This document shows positions 1 through 8,141 of a DNA stretch of 64,000 nucleotides, piece after piece. The stretch covers positions 1-64,000 of the forward strand of contig JAEZTQ010000014.1 in assembly GCA_023443625.1 (NCBI GenBank). Reading direction: 5' to 3'. Position numbers and translations under genes: made by a program. The stretch's first letter is position 1, and every line of letters starts with the position of its first letter. This stretch comes from Bacillota bacterium. Lineage in GTDB: Bacteria; Bacillota_A; Clostridia; Lachnospirales; Lachnospiraceae. The notes below the pieces were generated by a model. It was not told the DNA's origin. It was given only the letters and a program-made list of their open reading frames with translations, and did no database searches.

Positions 1-9
1 TGATAACAT

Positions 10-74
10 AAGAAGGTACTGGATAAAACAATCTGCCATAAAATGCATCAGAATGATTTACACAGTACCTTCTT
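10..74. repeat. 12-bp perfect inverted repeat
   Basis: AAGAAGGTACTG (10-21) and CAGTACCTTCTT (63-74) are perfect inverted copies separated by 41 bp, ending 9 bp before the next reading frame. No T-run follows, so a terminator is unlikely. An operator or a mobile-element end is possible. Function unknown. Confidence 0.4.
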
Positions 75-83
75 TTAATATGC

Positions 84-614
84 TTGAAAAGGAAAAGATC
101 TGAGGCATGTAAAAAGCCGAATAACAAAAAGATTAAAAAAATATTTCGGGAAACAGTACAAAAATCGTATGAGAAAACTAAGAACATGAACTCGGATAAG
201 CTGACTGAAATGAAACAGGAAATGAATGACTTGTTAGGAACCCTTGAAAAAGAGTTAGGTGAAAAGGTAAAAAAGAGCCGTTTAGTTACTGATATATCTG
301 ATGGTAGCAGGACTTATTCATCTCATCAAGCTGAATATTTAACAATAGACATATGTGAAGCATATATAGAAGAGGTGAAAAAAATCCTTGAGAAGTATGG
401 CTTTCATTTTAATTATGAATATAGATACACAAAAGAAAAATATTATGTGAATAGTTATCACATGCATTCAAGCGGATTATCTTATGAAGTTGAGAGATTG
501 TGTGTCAGATATAATACTCTTCATAATCGGATATATGAAAATACAGGAAACATACATACAATTAAAGAAAAAATGGGAGAGGAAGAGGCAGCTGATTTGT
601 GGGACGCTTTATAA
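84..614 (+). CDS. Hypothetical protein, 176 aa
   Basis: I do not recognise this family. The frame has a stop at 54-56 and no ATG before 186, so the start is either TTG at 84 (taken here) or ATG at 186; neither has a strong ribosome binding site. The first 45 residues are very Lys/Arg-rich, then comes a charged helical segment. The C-terminal half is rich in Tyr, Glu and His. No signal peptide or membrane segment is visible. It lies alone before other short hypothetical genes in a region disturbed by transposons, so it is probably accessory. Confidence 0.5.
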   Translation: MKRKRSEACKKPNNKKIKKIFRETVQKSYEKTKNMNSDKLTEMKQEMNDLLGTLEKELGEKVKKSRLVTDISDGSRTYSSHQAEYLTIDICEAYIEEVKKILEKYGFHFNYEYRYTKEKYYVNSYHMHSSGLSYEVERLCVRYNTLHNRIYENTGNIHTIKEKMGEEEAADLWDAL

Positions 615-786
615 GCGGATAAGGCTTAGTGTGGGATAAAGTAATTGTGCCTACCATAGAGTTTTCTGCTCCTCAATATAATTTAGTTATTGGCCAAGAT
701 GATAAAGTAATCTGTTATCTTGATTTTTCCTTATAATTTGCAAAGTGGATGAGACTCAAGTATAAACTATTCAAAGTTGTAGGCAT

Positions 787-972
787 ATGCGATTTCATAT
801 TATAATGGAAGAAAGTGATAATTCTGATGTTGCATTACTGCTATACTGGTTTCCGAACTATCATAATATAGTAATCGATGAAATCATATTAGAAGAAGCA
901 GAAATCCGACTAAATGGGGAAAAAACACATAATATTTCCGGAGTACTTATAGAAGAAATCGAAAAAATCTGA
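787..972 (+). CDS. Small hypothetical protein, 61 aa
   Basis: A short acidic protein starting at ATG 787 with no good Shine-Dalgarno sequence. It ends 13 bases before the next small gene, which does have one, so the two may be cotranscribed. The sequence (LLLYWFPNYHNIVIDEIILE) suggests a small alpha/beta fold. It could be the end of a longer gene that has lost its 5' part. No family is recognised. Confidence 0.35.
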   Translation: MRFHIIMEESDNSDVALLLYWFPNYHNIVIDEIILEEAEIRLNGEKTHNISGVLIEEIEKI

Positions 973-985
973 GGAGACATTGTAA

Positions 986-1159
986 ATGAGCGAAAACAAA
1001 AATGATAGTAACAAAATCGAAGTTCCGGTACTAAGTTTTGAGGAATATCAGAAAATGATAGCCGAAAGAAAACCGTTCCCTCCAGAAAATTATAAAATCC
1101 GCGAAGAAGATAAGGAAAGATACCTTGCAAGTGTTGTATTCGATGAAAAAGAGCTGTAA
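986..1159 (+). CDS. Small hypothetical protein, 57 aa
   Basis: An intact reading frame from ATG 986 to TAA 1157-1159 with a GAGGAG ribosome binding site at 971-976, spaced 9 bases. The product is hydrophilic (20% acidic, no hydrophobic segment), with the stretch LSFEEYQKMIAERKPFPPEN in the middle. Its size, its position after another small gene and the strong hairpin 21 bases downstream suggest a real gene closing a small operon. No family is recognised. It could be an antitoxin-like or regulatory peptide, but nothing proves this. Confidence 0.5.
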   Translation: MSENKNDSNKIEVPVLSFEEYQKMIAERKPFPPENYKIREEDKERYLASVVFDEKEL

Positions 1160-1180
1160 TCGTAACTTGTATCTTAGGCA

Positions 1181-1221
1181 GAACTAGGGCTCTCGTAGCT
1201 TAGTTACGGGAGCCCTAGTTC
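1181..1221 (+). terminator. Hairpin, probable terminator
   Basis: GAACTAGGGCTC (1181-1192) pairs with GAGCCCTAGTTC near 1210-1221 around a 17-nt loop. No strong T-run follows, so termination may be weak or bidirectional. Confidence 0.5.
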
Positions 1222-2035
1222 AATGTAATTAGGTGTAAGATAGAAAGCCTTGTGGGCCTTGCTCACACCCACCCCTCAAGAATAATAATAAGAGCATAGA
1301 CAGAAAGTCACATACAGTCATATGGGTGGTCTACTTTCTATATTGATAATATGATTGAAAGTGCTGCTTGATATCGGAAAAAATAGCAGGAGATTAGCTC
1401 CTGGTATAAATCATTAAATATTGAAAATCAAGATTACAAGATTTTATTCTTCGTCCTCTCCACTTCTGCATAGTATTGACCTCTTACATTATCATATCTT
1501 GTAATATCAAGTTTTCTTGCGTTTTTTATAATTTTATTTCTCCCTTCGCGTTTTGTTTTATAATCTAATATGACATATTTGGATGCCTGTCATATGAAAT
1601 TTTGTATCGTATTATTTACTTTTTCTTTTTGGATTTGCGGATTCTTTCAGAACCTTGGAAATGTGGTATTTGGATAATCTATATTTATCTGCCAGCTCTG
1701 TCAGCTTCATTGTAGCGGAATCCTCTATTGATTCTTAAGGACCTCATCTGTCACTTTCTTAGGACGTCCTCCAACGGGCAATGAGGATAAGAGAGCAGGT
1801 AACACAAGCCTTATTTTTGTCTGTTATATAGAGAGGATAAGGTATCCAAAGGAAGCTAAAATTAACATATAACATGACCTCGCATAAGTGGGTACTATTT
1901 TAATCTAATAACTTTCATAAGCTGAGAGTAGAAATATTTTTATAAATATCTTTGTTCTATAAATTTGTACTGGAAAGATTGTAGTCTATAAAAATCAGGA
2001 TTATAATTATAAGCAGCAAAAGGGAAGGAGAATAT
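1222..2035. other. Gene-poor stretch with one decayed gene
   Basis: About 800 bases with no intact gene. The only coding signal is the helix-turn-helix remnant on the minus strand (1612-1783). The rest is AT-rich with no hairpin or promoter that I can defend. The run just before 2036 contains the ribosome binding site of the next gene. Confidence 0.5.
1612..1783 (-). pseudogene. Remnant of a helix-turn-helix DNA-binding protein
   Basis: On the minus strand, LPVGGRPKKVTDEVLKNQ (from 1783) runs into a stop at 1724-1726. The adjacent frame continues with ATMKLTELADKYRLSKYHIS and a basic tail ending at TAA 1612-1614. Joined, the two pieces make a GRPKK hinge followed by a helix-turn-helix, as in the C-terminal domain of serine recombinases or similar regulators. 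A frameshift separates them and the catalytic part is absent. The identity is inferred from this short match only. Confidence 0.4.
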
Positions 2036-2794
2036 ATGAGTTACAAATTAGTAAAATTTAATGATGATAATGTAAGGAAAATTGTAAAGGAAATATCTGA
2101 AGATGAACTTGTAACTATTAAAGAAAAAATTAGTGCTTTGCAGAAAGTAATGTTTTGTAAAGATTATTACTTTATGGTTGTTGACAATATAGATGATTGG
2201 CAAAGGGTAATACAGACCTGTGATTTCTTTGATAAAAATAGTTTTAGAACTTTAAATAGATTTATGTATAATATCTTAGGTGCTTATTATGCTTGGGTTG
2301 AATTCTATGAAACAAATTATAAGAATATTTTTGCTGTAATTAAAAGTAAATATTATGATGAGTATTTTACTTACCGCATGATTTATAATCTAAGAGTTTA
2401 TATGACTCATTGTGAAATAGGCATAACACAGACAGAGATAAATTATGACAAACAAGAAGTACATATTTATATCCCGCCGAAGGACCTAATTGAAAAGGGG
2501 AAGTCTAGATTGCAAAGCAAAGTTGTTAAAGAGTTAGTAGAAATGATAGGAGAGAATAAATCTGTAGATGTTGAGCTTTTAATTAATAATTTTCATAAGA
2601 TATTTACAGATATGAATAAAGACCTTACCAAAGCCATTAATCCAGAGGTAAAGGAAAATCTAAATTACTTGTATGATTGTCTTTCAAATGATGGAGAAAT
2701 AGTTCAAGGGACATGTATCATTGATAGTAAAGATAAAATAGTATTAGATATACAAACTCACATAAACTTATTTTTAAAGAAAATGGCTTCATAA
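2036..2794 (+). CDS. Hypothetical protein, 252 aa, possible HEPN-like motif
   Basis: It starts at ATG 2036 behind AAGGGAAGGAG. The protein is mostly helical, without a signal peptide or membrane segment. Around residues 115-130 the sequence YNLRVYMTHCEIG contains R-x4-H, the spacing of the HEPN ribonuclease active site, preceded by long aromatic-rich helices as in HEPN proteins. A motif this short can occur by chance and the rest is not recognised. The next 32-codon frame starts on its stop codon (TAATG), suggesting translational coupling. It lies next to an IS30 insertion in an accessory region. Function unknown; an RNase toxin is only one possibility. Confidence 0.5.
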   Translation: MSYKLVKFNDDNVRKIVKEISEDELVTIKEKISALQKVMFCKDYYFMVVDNIDDWQRVIQTCDFFDKNSFRTLNRFMYNILGAYYAWVEFYETNYKNIFAVIKSKYYDEYFTYRMIYNLRVYMTHCEIGITQTEINYDKQEVHIYIPPKDLIEKGKSRLQSKVVKELVEMIGENKSVDVELLINNFHKIFTDMNKDLTKAINPEVKENLNYLYDCLSNDGEIVQGTCIIDSKDKIVLDIQTHINLFLKKMAS

Positions 2795-2892
2795 TGAACG
2801 AAATTAGCTTAGATACTTTATTTGATGTAATACTGCAACAACATCCAAGTGAAAATTCAAAGCCTTATAAAGATTTCGAAAATCATAAATGA
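2794..2892 (+). CDS. Short coupled reading frame, 32 aa
   Basis: ATG 2794-2796 overlaps the stop of the preceding gene (TAATG). The 32-residue frame starts MNEISLDTLFDVILQQHPSE and ends at TGA 2890-2892. It may be a tiny partner protein or the stump of a longer gene cut off before the IS30 element. No family is recognised. Confidence 0.3.
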   Translation: MNEISLDTLFDVILQQHPSENSKPYKDFENHK

Positions 2893-2931
2893 GTATGAAA
2901 TTTATTTTAATATATAATTTTATAAGAGAGT

Positions 2932-2950
2932 ATAAAATGACTGACGTTAA
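2932..2950 (+). repeat. Left 19-bp direct repeat flanking the IS30 element
   Basis: ATAAAATGACTGACGTTAA here matches 8123-8141 except for one base (G to A). It includes the start codon of the small YdbC-like gene whose body lies at 8128. It looks like a target-site duplication left by the IS30 insertion. Confidence 0.6.
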
Positions 2951-3128
2951 TTGTAAAATGAAACGCAACCCATTCCACTACAACTAACAGTTTTTGAATA
3001 GTTAATTATATCTTTGCTAAGAGGTTGCATCTTAGTTTACAAAAGATTGGTGTATACCAGTCTTTTTGTTTGCACTTTTTTAAGTATTCCTCTAGTCTGA
3101 GATTGTTGGCGGCAGATTGGAGGAAATC

Positions 3129-4064
3129 ATGTCAGCATTTTTTAGTTATGAAGAAAGACTTCACCTGCAAAGCTATCTAAAGGAAGGACTCCCTTTTAAA
3201 GAAATTGGTCGTAGATTAGGGAAAAATCCTAGTACCATATCCAGAGAAGTTCGTAAGTATAGTTCTGAAATTGCAACAGGTTATCCAGGTCAGGCTCATA
3301 ATACCTGTAGAAATCGTAGAACCTGTAACCGTAGAAGAATCTGTGGTGAAAACTGCTCTCGAAGAGCTCTCTACTGTAGAAACTGCAACCTTTGTAATGA
3401 AAGCTGTCCTGAATATATAGAAGAAGTCTGCTGGGCTAGGTTCCGCGCTCCTTACATATGCAATGGCTGCACAGAGATAGGAAAATGTTCTTTAGTGAAG
3501 AACTTTTATGATGCAGAGAAAGCGCACATCAGAGCAAATGAGACTATTTCTGAGTCTAGGAGTGGCCTGTGTGTGGCGGAACAAGAGGTAATTCGCCTGA
3601 ATCAAATCCTATCTCCATTGGTGCAACAAGGGCAATCACTTCATCAGATTTATATCAACCATAAGGATGAACTGATGTGCAGTGAAAAAACCATGTATAA
3701 CTACATAGACGCTTGTCTGTTTGATGTTCGAAATATCGATCTGCCAAGAAAGGTAAGGTTTCGAGAGCGATATAAAAAACCAGAATTCAAAGTAGACAAA
3801 GGTTGTCGAGTTGGACGAACATATGAAGAGTTCGAAAAGTTCATGGAGAAAAATCCGGATACAGCAGTGGTGCAGATGGACTCTGTAATCGGTAGCAAGG
3901 GTGGAAAATGTCTTCTTACCATTCATTTCGTAGATTCTAGTTTTATGATAGCGTTCTTAAGGGATGCCAATACTTCGAAATCCGTGACAGACGTATTTGC
4001 ATATCTATATGAGCTATTAGGTGACAGAACCTTTAAGAATCTATTTCCAGTCATCGTAACAGAC
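3129..4064 (+). pseudogene. IS30-family transposase, 5' part
   Basis: The start chosen is ATG 3129 with GGAGG at 3119-3123 rather than TTG 3117. The N-terminus carries the IS30 helix-turn-helix (EIGRRLGKNPSTISREVRK). A Cys-rich segment with several C-x2/3-C pairs follows, probably metal-binding, as in one IS30 subgroup. The first catalytic Asp is in VVQMDSVIGSKGGK. The frame is intact to VIVTD at 4064 and then runs into inserted DNA, adding ten foreign residues before a stop at 4095-4097. The catalytic core is therefore cut at the second Asp of the DDE triad, so this copy should be inactive. Confidence 0.85.
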
Positions 4065-4095
4065 TATGCCGAAGAAAATACTATGCCGAAATTTT
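4065..4095 (+). repeat. Left terminal inverted repeat of the RIT-type element
   Basis: It begins TATGCCGAAGAAAATACT and contains two copies of the core TATGCCGAA. With the flank AACAGAC the match to the right end extends to 38 bp. A further inverted copy, TTCTTCGGCATAGTAT, lies at 4131-4146. Confidence 0.75.
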
Positions 4096-4187
4096 GAGGA
4101 TGCCAGTATAAATACTGCTCCTATTTCTATTTCTTCGGCATAGTATTCATTTATACTTGAAGTACAAAGTTAAGGAGGTACTTCAAG

Positions 4188-5387
4188 ATGACTATTGATG
4201 CTATTTGTGCTTCGTGTATTGAAGCAGTACGAAATGCAGGATACAATGAACAAACTATATTAAACTATGAAGGTGTTGTTAGGAGGTTCAAAGAATTCTG
4301 CAAAGATAAAGCTGTTACAGAATACTCGTGCGAAATCGGTAAACTGTACGCAGATGACGTTATCAGCAAGAAAACGGGACGTTTTAGCTTAAATCGCTAT
4401 CATACTCAGGGACGTTTTGTCAGGCTAATTGACTCATACTTCTATTCGGGTAAATTTAACTTTTCTATGCTTAAAAGAGGAAAGATTACTCCAGATAATC
4501 CTCATCATAAGGTTATTTATGAGGATTACCAAAAATATCTTCGCTCCACATATGATAATGAAAATACAATCCATTTCTACGAGTATGGGATGTATTGTGT
4601 TTTACAGTTTTTAAACAGACTTGATATTAACGATCTGAAAAAACTTCAGTCTTCAATGGTAATTCAATACATAAAGGAAACAAAGCAGACTCGACAGAGA
4701 GAGGTGCTCTGTGAATTAAGAGGCATTTTTAGGTATCTTGAAAGAAATGATCTCTTAACGGCTATAGCTGGAATACATGCACCGAGGATAAAGAGAATAA
4801 TTCCTACGCTTTCGAATGACGAGAATCAGAGAATTAATGATGCCATATATGGCGGCAAGGTCACGTTAAGAGATGCTGCTATTGTCATTACTGGTTTATC
4901 ATGTGGAATCAGAGCTTGCGATATAATAAAACTCAGATTATCTGATATAGATTGGATTAATGAAATAATTACTTTTAAGCAGAGTAAAACAGGGAACTTA
5001 GTTTGTCTACCACTTACAGTAACTGTTGGAAATGCTATAGCAAGATATATTTCAGAAGAACGACCCGATGTAGGAAGTGATTATCTTTTTATGAGACAAT
5101 TAGCTCCATTTACTCCTTTGGCTGATCATGCTTCATGCCATGCAATTGTAAGTAGAGTATTTAATAAAGCGGGTATTGAAAAAGGAAACCGCATCTATGG
5201 GATGCATATGCTACGTCATAACGCGGCATCTACAATGGTAGCAAATGAGGTTCCAATAGAAACTATAGCTGCTATACTTGGCCATTCAAGTCCAGATACA
5301 ACAGATATATACATAACAACAGATGAGAAAAGACTCAAGGTTTGTGTTCTTCCAATGGTGGGCATCTCAAGGGAGGTGAACCCATGA
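4188..5387 (+). CDS. Tyrosine recombinase, first of the RIT trio
   Basis: A 399-aa site-specific recombinase with an N-terminal SAM-like core-binding region (about residues 100-200) and a C-terminal catalytic domain. Visible catalytic residues are Arg242 (GLSCGIRACD), Lys267 (FKQSKTGN), His340-x-x-Arg343 (HMLRHN), His366 (LGHSS) and Tyr375 (TDIYITT). It starts at ATG 4188 behind AAGGAGG. Its stop overlaps the ATG of the second recombinase (ATGA), so all three genes should be translated together. It probably cuts and rejoins the element ends with its two partners; each partner's exact role is unknown. Confidence 0.85.
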   Translation: MTIDAICASCIEAVRNAGYNEQTILNYEGVVRRFKEFCKDKAVTEYSCEIGKLYADDVISKKTGRFSLNRYHTQGRFVRLIDSYFYSGKFNFSMLKRGKITPDNPHHKVIYEDYQKYLRSTYDNENTIHFYEYGMYCVLQFLNRLDINDLKKLQSSMVIQYIKETKQTRQREVLCELRGIFRYLERNDLLTAIAGIHAPRIKRIIPTLSNDENQRINDAIYGGKVTLRDAAIVITGLSCGIRACDIIKLRLSDIDWINEIITFKQSKTGNLVCLPLTVTVGNAIARYISEERPDVGSDYLFMRQLAPFTPLADHASCHAIVSRVFNKAGIEKGNRIYGMHMLRHNAASTMVANEVPIETIAAILGHSSPDTTDIYITTDEKRLKVCVLPMVGISREVNP

Positions 5388-6349
5388 ACAAGTATGTAAG
5401 TAACCTTGCTCCATTCATAACAGATTTCATAAAGTTTAAGAATGCACTTGGAATTCAATACCATACGGGGGCCTATTATCTTAAGCAACTTGATATCTAT
5501 AATTATGAATATAAGAATGTCTGCATTCCTGACCGTGATACTGTTGAAGGATGGGCACTGTCTCATGCAGAAAAATCAATTACTGGAGACAGAAGCTGGA
5601 TATCTCCAATAAGAGAGTTTGGTAGATATCTTCAAAGTCTGGGACATAGTGATGCATATGTACTTGATAACAGATTTACTATCCAGCGATATCATGCAGA
5701 AGTGTATTTAATGACAGAACATGAAATACGGTGCTTTTTTAAGGAATGTGATCACTTTGTATTGAACTATAAAGCACTTGGTAGACCATATGTATTACCT
5801 GCATTATATAGATTTTTGTTTTGTTGTGGTGCTAGATGTGGCGAAGCACGCAGACTAAAATGCTCCGATGTACATTTAGATAAGGGATATGTAGATATCC
5901 TTCAATCAAAAGCACACAGAGATCGACGTTTATTCTTATCAGACGAGTTAATTGAATATTTAATTCAGTATGATAAAGCAATACGTAAGTGTCTTCCAGA
6001 TAGAGAGTACTTTTTTCCAGGCGGACATGGCGGTATATGCTCTACCACAGCACTATCTTCCAACTTCAGAAACATTTGGCTAGCTGCAGGACTTAAGAAA
6101 GATGGAAAAGTAAAACCACGTGCTTACGATTTCAGGCATCACTTCGCTTGTGCAAACATAATGAGATGGTCATCGGAAGGGAAAAATATACATGCAATGC
6201 TCCCATATCTGATGAGATATATGGGACATACAGGGATTGAAAGCACGTATTATTACATTCACCTGATACCTGATTTCTTTCCACAATACAGTAAACTTGT
6301 GGTCTCTACTGAAGAATTAATTCCGGAGGTAGAGCCTTATGAAGTATAA
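5384..6349 (+). CDS. Tyrosine recombinase, second of the RIT trio
   Basis: A 321-aa recombinase. The start is placed at ATG 5384, which overlaps the previous stop and has GGGAGGTG upstream; an in-frame ATG at 5342 lies inside the previous gene. Catalytic residues are Arg151 (CCGARCGE), Lys176 (QSKAHR), Arg251, His282 (MGHTG) and a Tyr in STYYYIHL. In the usual H-x-x-R box the His position is Tyr248 (AYDFRHH), an unusual change that may reduce or alter its activity. It overlaps the third gene by 11 bases. Confidence 0.85.
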   Translation: MNKYVSNLAPFITDFIKFKNALGIQYHTGAYYLKQLDIYNYEYKNVCIPDRDTVEGWALSHAEKSITGDRSWISPIREFGRYLQSLGHSDAYVLDNRFTIQRYHAEVYLMTEHEIRCFFKECDHFVLNYKALGRPYVLPALYRFLFCCGARCGEARRLKCSDVHLDKGYVDILQSKAHRDRRLFLSDELIEYLIQYDKAIRKCLPDREYFFPGGHGGICSTTALSSNFRNIWLAAGLKKDGKVKPRAYDFRHHFACANIMRWSSEGKNIHAMLPYLMRYMGHTGIESTYYYIHLIPDFFPQYSKLVVSTEELIPEVEPYEV

Positions 6350-7364
6350 AAGGAAGAAAGAAAAAGACTTTTGGCAACTGGTTCGAAGATATCTTCATGA
6401 TTACATGCCTGTAACAAGAAATCTTTCAGATAAATCAGTTGAAGCTTATAAGCAATCGCTGAAAACTTACTTACAGTATTTGGAGGTTGAGAAGTCCTTA
6501 GTAAATGAGCAGGTGACATTTGATTCTTTTTCAAGAGAAAATATCAAGGGATTCGTAAGTTGGCTCAATGGAAAGGGATATGTTCCGAAAACAATTAATT
6601 TAAGACTTACAGCAATAAGGTCATTTCTTAAATACTGTAGTGAAGAAGACTTTGAACTAAGAGGAGTCTATACAGATGTATGTACAATAAAAAAACAAAA
6701 AGAAGAAAAGAAGCCGATTGAGTATCTTCAGCCTAGTGCAACTAAAGCTATTTTATCTGCATTTGATACAAAAACATCAAAGCATCGAAGAAATCGTATG
6801 ATGCTCATTATGCTTTATGATACAGGAGCCCGTGTACAGGAACTGGCAGATTTAAACCTCAGTTCTCTTCATTTAGTTGTAGACAATCCATTTGTAACGC
6901 TAATGGGTAAAGGAAAGAAAAGCAGAAATGTCCCACTATTAAAAAAGACTGTTCAGCATTTGGAGGTATATCTTAAAGAATTCCATCCGGAGGGTGTTGA
7001 AAATCCTCTGTTTTACAGTATTTTAGATGGGAAACCACATAGACTTTCAACAGACAGTATAAGTCTTGTGCTTAAAACAGCTGCTGATAAAGCGAAGGAA
7101 GCATGTAGCGATATACCGCATGGAGTTCACTGTCATATGATGCGAAAAACAAAAGCAATGGATCTGTATAAGAATGGTGTACCATTGCCGTTTATTATGC
7201 AGTTGCTTGGACATGAAAGCATGTCTACAACCTCAGGATTTTATGCTTTTGCAACACTTGAGATGATGATTGATGCAATGAATAAGGCCTCACCAACAAT
7301 TTCTGGTGAAGAAAAGCTCTGGAAAAAGAAAGATGTGAAAATGATTCTTTACTCTTTGGATTAA
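6339..7364 (+). CDS. Tyrosine recombinase, third of the RIT trio
   Basis: A 341-aa XerC/D-like recombinase starting at ATG 6339 with CCGGAGGTAG upstream. It has an N-terminal core-binding domain (about 15-110) and a catalytic domain with Arg165 (DTGARVQE), a Lys in GKGKKSRN, His266-x-x-Arg269 (HMMRK), His292 (LGHES) and Tyr302 (GFYAFAT). All active-site residues are present. It is the last gene of the element; the inner inverted-repeat copy begins 7 bases after its stop. Confidence 0.85.
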   Translation: MKYKRKKEKDFWQLVRRYLHDYMPVTRNLSDKSVEAYKQSLKTYLQYLEVEKSLVNEQVTFDSFSRENIKGFVSWLNGKGYVPKTINLRLTAIRSFLKYCSEEDFELRGVYTDVCTIKKQKEEKKPIEYLQPSATKAILSAFDTKTSKHRRNRMMLIMLYDTGARVQELADLNLSSLHLVVDNPFVTLMGKGKKSRNVPLLKKTVQHLEVYLKEFHPEGVENPLFYSILDGKPHRLSTDSISLVLKTAADKAKEACSDIPHGVHCHMMRKTKAMDLYKNGVPLPFIMQLLGHESMSTTSGFYAFATLEMMIDAMNKASPTISGEEKLWKKKDVKMILYSLD

Positions 7365-7420
7365 ACAAAAAACTATGCCGAAGAAATAAAAACAATAATA
7401 AGAATTATAGTAATAAAGAT

Positions 7421-7451
7421 AAAACTTCGGCATAGTATTTTCTTCGTCATA
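7421..7451 (-). repeat. Right terminal inverted repeat of the RIT-type element
   Basis: Read on the minus strand it begins TATGACGAAGAAAATACT, with two mismatches to the left repeat over 31 bp. An inner opposite copy, ACTATGCCGAAGAAAT, lies at 7372-7387, mirroring the arrangement at the left end. Confidence 0.75.
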
Positions 7452-7479
7452 GTCTGTTTTATCACGAATTCGGTATAAA

Positions 7480-7842
7480 ACAGACAATGGTAGTGAGTTT
7501 TCAAATCCAAAATCCATAGAAGAACCTGATAAGCTGTCTGGACTGAAAACAAGGATATTCTACTGTGATGCCGGAAAGCCATACCAAAAGGGAGCCATTG
7601 AAGTGAACCATGAATTGATACGAAGGATTCTTCCAAAGGGAGCAAGCTTTGAACAGCTGATACAGGAAGATATCAATCGAATGATGAATCACATCAATTC
7701 CTATAAAAGAAAGAAGCTGAACAATCGTAGTCCCTACGAAACATTCAGCTTCTACCACGGAGAAGATGTTTTACGAATGCTTGGATGTGAACCAGTCGCA
7801 CCTGGTGACATCATACTAAAACCATCTCTCCTTAAAAAGTAA
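7480..7842 (+). pseudogene. IS30-family transposase, 3' part
   Basis: The reading frame from 7480 gives TDNGSEFSNPKSIEEPDK and continues unbroken to TAA 7840-7842. It contains the second catalytic Asp motif and the catalytic Glu in KPYQKGAIEVNHELIRR, followed by RSPYETFSFY as in other IS30 transposases. It is the direct continuation of the fragment ending at 4064. The in-frame ATG at 7603 would give only the last 79 residues and is probably not a real start. Confidence 0.85.
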
Positions 7843-7894
7843 CCTGTAAACTGTTAAGCCGCCGACATCTGTCCATAGTCGTAAACAAGGGGTG

Positions 7895-8119
7895 GATTCT
7901 CCGATTACAAAAAAGTCGAGCGAGAGTCGAACTCCTTTTGGCATGCAGTTATATAAGTATAATACGACGACTTTGAGTAAAAATCAAACAGCATCTCGGT
8001 TACAAAAGTAGATTCTTGTTTACAAACAGGGGTAAAAGTTGCGTTTCGTTTACAAATATTTATTCTCACTTACAAAGATTGATTCTCGGCGTACAAAAAT
8101 GCATCTCGTTTTACTACTG
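7895..8119. repeat. Subterminal degenerate repeats of the IS30 right end
   Basis: About seven related 12-15 bp motifs of the form TCTCG-x-TTACAAA occur at roughly 7898, 7995, 8010, 8043, 8064, 8083 and 8103 (for example ATCTCGGTTACAAAAG and GTTTCGTTTACAAAT). Such runs at an IS end are plausible transposase-binding sites. The left end has only one or two. Confidence 0.5.
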
Positions 8120-8122
8120 ACG

Positions 8123-8141
8123 ATAAAATGACTGACATTAA
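8123..8141 (+). repeat. Right 19-bp direct repeat flanking the IS30 element
   Basis: ATAAAATGACTGACATTAA is the partner of 2932-2950 with one mismatch. The IS30 right end lies immediately upstream. Confidence 0.6.

Larger units (their letters stand above)
4065..7478 (+). mobile_element. RIT-type element (three tandem tyrosine recombinases)
   Basis: Three overlapping tyrosine recombinase genes in one direction are framed by 31-bp inverted repeats (4065-4095 and 7421-7451, 29 of 31 matching). This matches the published 'recombinase in trio' layout. The element interrupts the IS30 transposase. AACAGAC is present on both sides (4058-4064 and 7479-7485), and removing 4065-7485 joins VTD to NGSEF in frame. 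Between the right inverted repeat and the resumed gene lie 27 extra bases (7452-7478) forming the palindrome GTCTGTTTTAT/ATAAAACAGAC with the flank. No cargo gene is present. Confidence 0.8.
2951..8122 (+). mobile_element. IS30-family insertion sequence, split by a RIT-type element
   Basis: The boundaries are inferred from the 19-bp direct repeats at 2932-2950 and 8123-8141. The left end begins TTGTAAAATGAAACGCAACC. The right end, read inward on the minus strand, begins near TAGTAAAACGAGATGCATTT, an imperfect inverted match. Inside is one IS30 transposase gene in two pieces (3129-4064 and 7480-7842), separated by 3.4 kb carrying three tyrosine recombinases. Without that insert the IS would be about 1.76 kb. 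Many IS30 elements make only 2-3 bp duplications, so a 19-bp repeat is long, though longer ones are known in the family. Confidence 0.7.

Noticed and set aside
629..736. GTG-started 35-codon frame (IEFSAPQYNLVIGQDD)
   Set aside because: Weak start, no known family; it could be the end of a lost gene but is not firm enough to list.
7895..8119. Repeats near the IS30 right end considered as a CRISPR array
   Set aside because: Units are degenerate, 12-15 bp and unevenly spaced, with no spacers of constant length and no cas genes.
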